A stretch of 64,000 nucleotides of DNA from Turritopsis dohrnii. Lineage: Eukaryota > Cnidaria > Hydrozoa > Anthoathecata > Oceaniidae. The notes below the pieces were generated by a model, which saw only the letters and a program-made list of their open reading frames with translations, searched no databases and had not been told where the DNA came from. This document shows, piece by piece, positions 59,201 to 64,000 of this stretch. Made by a program: the position numbers and the translations under genes. Within the stretch, counting starts at the first letter, position 1, and each line of letters starts with the position of its first letter. The stretch spans positions 62,001 to 126,000 of the forward strand of contig BQMF02000754.1 of the NCBI GenBank assembly GCA_027922465.2, read 5' to 3'.

Positions 59201-62200
59201 GCGTTGTCATTTTGATGTTGGTACGTTTATTACCAAATTAAAAAACCTACCTGCTTTATAGGTTGGGTTAGCTCTTCAAGTCATGGATGACATAAATTCA
59301 TTGATTTCTGAGATGAATTTGTTGTTGAAGTCCATTTCTGGAAGTGCCCAATCCAGTGAAGGTTCCATAGAAACCATAAATACTCAAGGAGAAAATATTA
59401 CCAATGATAGTGGCATCCAAACCAAAACATTTGAAGATAACACAAGGTTCAATTCAGAAGCAATTGGATTTCCATCAGTTGAATGTTTTGCCTCAGTATC
59501 ATGTATAACCATTATTATTTATGAAAAGCACTACCACCAACCACTGACCTCCACTGTTTATCCAACATTATATTTAAATCTATTGCAACCTACCTTCACT
59601 CTAACAAGTATTAAAGAAAAAAAGGCTGTTATTACTTTGCTCAATTGCTCAATACGAACCTCTTCAAATAATATTGGAATTAAAGGTGATGTACTAGTCC
59701 CTTCACTAGCAGATTTCAATCTGGAGTTCATCTCATGTGGCAAGGGGCTAATGAATCCCCAAACAGGACTTCCTCCAACATTCCTGACCATTGCTGCAAA
59801 TTTAAATGAAGGGAATCAAATCTCAGTGGATATGCATATTGGAAAACCATTGTACTTAAAGTATTTTGCATATGCAGATCAAAACCTGAGGAATTTCTTC
59901 AAAAAACTTGCAGAAATTCTAAACGGAAGACCACCTACCAAACCCAACCTTCACAGTATGAATAAGACTGAAGAAGTACACCACCTTGATCTGTTTTCAT
60001 TTCACAATTTTACTCTGTCTACACAGTGTATATGCCTGTCAGGTTCAACTTCGATTGGAACTAATGTGAACTTCCAATGTCAGTTGTTTATGGCTACTGC
60101 CACCATGGAAAATCAAAATATCAACCTCAACTCGACTATTGACATAACAACAAAGTTCAAAGGGCTGGAAATATTCTTTTCAGATGATCAAGTTAAAAAG
60201 AGGGCTTTCTTGATGCCTGCTAATGTGGAGTTGCATGTGTTTGCTTCATTTTGTGCACACAGTGGTAATTTAGAATCGAAAAGGTACGTGATTGGAAACA
60301 AGGTTATTAACTGATAGTTTATTGGCCAATCTGCAGTGTATACAACGGTATTTCTTTAAAATTATTACCTTTTAGCTCTCTCCCAAGACTCTTTGTGTGG
60401 CTTGATTCCAGATTTCTTCAGATATGTGCGAATCAACATCTCTACCAGTTGATAAAAAAATTCACTGATGAAGTGACCGATCTTTATCTTAAATGTAACG
60501 AGGACATCAATTTTTCATCTCATGAAATGCATAAAGTTTCTTCACAGAAAAATAATTGCGAATTGAAAACTAGTATTGATGATCTTCGAAATGGACAACT
60601 TGAATACATTATACAAGATGGTAAATATTTTTTCATGTCCGTATAGTTCATGTTATTGCTTAGGAACTGTAACCTATTCATTTTCAGACATGCAAGCTGA
60701 ATCTATTCAGTATATGTTTTTCTACTTCAAATCACAGGAACTAAAAAGATACCTGATGTGAATCAAATATTATTCACCGAAGAGAACAACAATAAACCTG
60801 TAATGACATGGAAATATCCGGAAACCAGAAAGATTAAAGAGATAGTGGTTTTACCTGTACCATTTCATGTTTCAAATGACATTCGATCTTGCTGGATAGA
60901 GGATACTGAAGTGGTGAGTTTGAATTGTTCTACAAGTGATATGTTGGTAATAGATGATGTGCATAAGATCTTATGAACAAACTGTGTTTGCATAATCTTT
61001 TATTGCAGTCAAGTCATGTTCAGCTATAGGTCTGATAATGACAACAATGACTGTAGAACCAATAGAAGTTCTATGTTTTTGGCCCAATATTTTATACACA
61101 TTACTCCTATTAGCAGCCCCATTTGTCTGAAATAATTTAGTATCAAACTCTAGTTGTAAATCTCATTAAAGGTTGTGGTTAGGTGGCCTTCAAAATCTTA
61201 TAACAGGTCATACCTTGATATCTTGTTGATAGGTGATATCTTTTCCTAGATACCCTGTTTATTGCAATACTGGGATGAAATGTCTAATTCATTCATTTCA
61301 TGGCAAAGGTTTTTCCTTTCTGAAAATGAATCATCTAGTTTAAACTTTGATATGGCAAGTAGCAGTGTCATTTCATCAATGTGGCGAGTGGTAGTTGTGG
61401 TTCCTGAAGAAATTTCTAGGTAAATAAAAATCTTTAAAAGTATTATTAACTCAATGATTATAGCTAAAAATCAAATGAGTCTGTGTTCTTCAGGCATCAA
61501 GAAAATAATTCATTCATTGAAGATATGTGTTGCCCTGTTCCATCAACGTCCTTGGCTGCCTGCATGAAAGTATCATCTGAGCATTCAGCTGAGCTTGTTC
61601 CCTCGTTGCAATTGAAAATCAGAGTGGAAACTTTGAAAATTTCTGTTAGCAATTTCATAGAGTACAAAGAAAAAGGTTTGTCTATATGACTTATTATGTA
61701 AACATGTAACTAAAGATGCTATTATTTTTTCTGAAATTTCTATCATTTTTGTATCTAAAGAACTTTTCGAATTGTTAGCGGCATCGTTCACATTATGTTT
61801 AGTGCTACCAACTCAGTTGACACCATTTTATATGACGGAATGTGGTCCTGAGATGGTGGAAGCTTTATGTGTCTCGATTGATGAACTAACATCAGATCTG
61901 TCTATGATAAATGCATCTACTTCTTCGTTGAATGTGTCTTGTAAAGTTAACATGAATGTAATGGATTACAATAACTATTACTGGCTGAACGTGTTGAATC
62001 CAACGAGCGTTACCGTCCACATAACTCACGTAAGAGTTTTTATGTTATTTGTATGAATGTTTTGAAAAATATAGAAAATAAGACATCATAAGGCTCACAA
62101 AGAAATGCATGTTGCATCAGTCGTTTCACGATGCTAGATTCATTTGAATTTTTTTCCTTGCAATGAAAATGTGTGAAATTTGAATTTGACAACAATCAGA

Positions 62201-64000
62201 CATAACAGTATAACATAATAATTTTGCTTTATTTGCAGGACAAGTTAATCTAAATCTATTGATTTTAAGCTTGAATAAAATTTTTGTCTACTTGCATAAG
62301 TTTGTTTTAGCTACTACCATCAGCAAAGGGAAAAACGGGAAGCCCTTGTAATCACCATTTAAATATTAGTGTTTTATAAAAGAAATTCTTTTTTCTCAGG
62401 AGCAATGTCATGTTCCAACAACGGATTTAAACCTCAAAGTGGGCGAAACTGACATTTATATGTCACAAACTGTTGTTCATACTCTATCGAAAACAATAAA
62501 TGCTTGGAAAAATTTCGGCAATGAAAATGAGGAAATTATCTTCTACAGTCATTACATTTTATCGAATCATACTCAAGATGTTCTTCATATTAAACAGGTA
62601 AGTTTGAAATAAAGCTTTCATATTTTTTGACAGTTATGAAATTGTGTTTATGAGCATTTTCATTTTCCGTATAGATGAATACTGATGAAGATATTTTGTT
62701 GCGCAGTGGTCAGGCATATCCATATAGTTGGTATTCTACCAAGGATGAGTTTTTATGCTTTGCTATTGAGTCTGTTGGTGATTGGGTGTGGTCAGATCCA
62801 ATAGATATCAATCAGACTGGAATTTTCGCACGGAAGATAGACCATGCCAACTCTGCATCACTTGTTTTTGTGGAAATCAAAGTCATTGGCGGACTGCAGA
62901 AGCAGGTTTTAACTTGTTTGGATCATTTGTGCTGTAAACGTACTGACATAAATAAACAAATAATGATCCTTTCTTTTTCAGGTGATTTTTCATGGCTCAT
63001 GTGTTTTTGTTAATAATCTGTGTTTTGATCTGCAGATGGGAGTCATCACTCAAGAAACTATACACAACAGAGGAGTTTCACAATCAAATGTTAGAGAAGT
63101 AGGTTACATTTCAAGGAAATTATCAGAATCACAATGTTAAAAGACTTATTTCTTTTAACCACCTTAGTAACCTCATAGAAGTGACCATTAGATAAAGGTT
63201 GTTGTCTCATACAGTAAATTAGTAAAAAATTAAAAGATAAAAAAACAAACTTTTTAGTAAAGCTTTTCAATCTTAGATCATTATCAGTATATCTACAAAA
63301 TTTGTTATGGAGATACAGTAAACTTGCAAAAAAAAAACCAAAAAGTAAGAAAGAAGGGAAAAAACAGGGAATGAGTTCTTTTACACTATTAATTTCTTGT
63401 GAAACTTTTTTTGTAGGTCTCAAAGACATTTTCCTTGCCAGCAGGTGTGACCAGACCTTCATTAACTATCTGCATGTCCTTCATAAAGTCTTTGAAAATT
63501 ACAAAAATTGACGAGGGTAATGAAGGAAATTCGTCTTTTGAATTTCCGTTGGTTTTGAATTCAGAGGAAGAACATCACTGCATTCAGGTATGATTGTTGT
63601 ATCAGATCTTATTAAAATGGATTCAATGTGTTCAAATATTAAAAAAGGTCAGTGATAGCAGCTTACAAAGACCTTCTAAACCTTGGGCTTGCTATTGCTC
63701 CTTTTTGCAATATGAACAGTGTAAATTTTCTTAATGGCTCCTGGTAGACTGAGTACTGCAATAGATATTGTTCGTTACATAGCTCACGGTATCAAGTGTT
63801 GTTCAATATATATCATGATAATGTGTATTTTTGAAAAGATGGTTCGTCTCTCTGGATTGTTTTGCTTTTCTTGGAGTAAAAAGTAAAATTTGTTTTTCTA
63901 CTTTGTTTTGTTTCAGCTCAAAGATGGGTTGTCCAACATGTATAATCTATGGCTAAGTTTAACTTACAATACGAAAATAATTGGACAGTTAATTATTACA
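50230..64000 (+). CDS. VPS13B: VPS13B/COH1, N-terminal two thirds (open at window edge)
   Basis: 29 exons: 50230-50376, 50534-51700, 51857-52358, 52524-52678, 52908-53060, 53534-53658, 54278-54474, 54691-54822, 55034-55189, 55593-55784, 55928-56085, 56169-56220, 56435-56958, 57035-57265, 57444-57655, 57739-58515, 58595-58685, 59109-59183, 59262-60283, 60376-60620, 60738-60913, 61250-61419, 61494-61675, 61761-62029, 62400-62597, 62675-62905, 62982-63098, 63417-63587, 63917-64000+. All junctions are GT..AG and in phase, giving 2,637 codons. The start MLESYIAPLF and 'NLKPSDLSLSFWGGDVVL' are the chorein_N signature. 'HVPWTRL..DPVVITI', LPPGYVQSI and 'IIKYVEDDIVFS' match VPS13B rather than VPS13A/C/D. 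The human protein is ~4,000 residues, so the C-terminal third is outside. VPS13B is a rod-like bridge that moves lipids at Golgi and endosome contacts. Confidence 0.98.
52825..52907 (+). repeat. Three ~28-bp repeats forming the intron-4 end
   Basis: 'tttgatcataattcttttgt' occurs three times just before VPS13B exon 5. The last copy runs into the acceptor TTAG at 52,904-52,907, so the repeat supplies the branch/pyrimidine tract. Confidence 0.88.
53061..53533 (+). other. VPS13B intron 5
   Basis: Intron with no gene. The minus-strand ORF at 52,975-53,196 is a shadow across exon 5. The larger introns at 53,659-54,277, 55,190-55,592, 58,686-59,108 and 60,914-61,249 likewise hold nothing recognisable. 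Confidence 0.7.

Noticed and set aside
1..64000. tRNA, rRNA or other structured RNA genes
   Set aside because: No A/B-box tRNA fold or rRNA core was recognised by eye; a tRNAscan or Infernal run would be decisive.

Overview
This is a window of nuclear DNA from an animal: AT-rich, with many short introns bounded by GT..AG, and with abundant mobile DNA. A sponge or a cnidarian is my best guess. The reasons are tandem intronless OAS-like nucleotidyltransferase genes, a coral/sponge-type retroelement ORF carrying a PD-(D/E)XK-like motif, Helitrons and a BEL/Pao element, all beside conserved animal housekeeping genes. The species cannot be read from the sequence.

Layout. 1-2,110 holds decayed flanks of an OAS-like gene array. 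2,111-10,252 is a head-to-tail array of four minus-strand Helitron copies. They meet at exact CTAG|TC junctions, and the third carries three tandem copies of a 1.73-kb unit. 10,253-12,190 is a broken Helitron Rep gene. 12,900-14,680 holds another Helitron copy, an ORF with a PD-(D/E)XK-like motif, and a second Helitron 5' terminus. 15,325-22,360 is a tandem segmental duplication of an OAS-like gene plus the 3' end of the neighbouring KXD1 gene. Both OAS-like copies keep the catalytic triad of aspartates but each is broken, one by a frameshift and one by an early stop.

The conserved genes follow. KXD1 (minus, 4 exons, 22,096-23,809) encodes a BORC/BLOC-type lysosome-positioning protein with a lineage-specific repeat tail. 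SCYL3 (minus, 17 assigned exons, 24,517-30,040) encodes a SCY1-like pseudokinase. VPS13B (plus, 50,230 to the window edge, 29 exons, about the first 2,637 codons) encodes a bridge-like lipid-transfer protein. Exon phases agree throughout VPS13B and KXD1. SCYL3 has one phase break, at a homopolymer.

Between SCYL3 and VPS13B lies about 20 kb of transposon-rich DNA. It holds a LINE 3' fragment, two related Harbinger-like MITEs with TTA/TAA target duplications, a very young BEL/Pao LTR retrotransposon (35,739-42,953) inserted in an older repeat, and a 2.45-kb inverted-repeat element with ATTT target duplications.

The host genes are not an operon. KXD1 and SCYL3 both act in endolysosome/Golgi trafficking and VPS13B in Golgi/endosome lipid transfer, but I read their proximity as synteny, not as a functional cluster. 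The most unusual parts are the Helitron concatemer and the decaying OAS-like array with an unclassified C-terminal region. Protein comparisons rest on recall of the families; no search was run.
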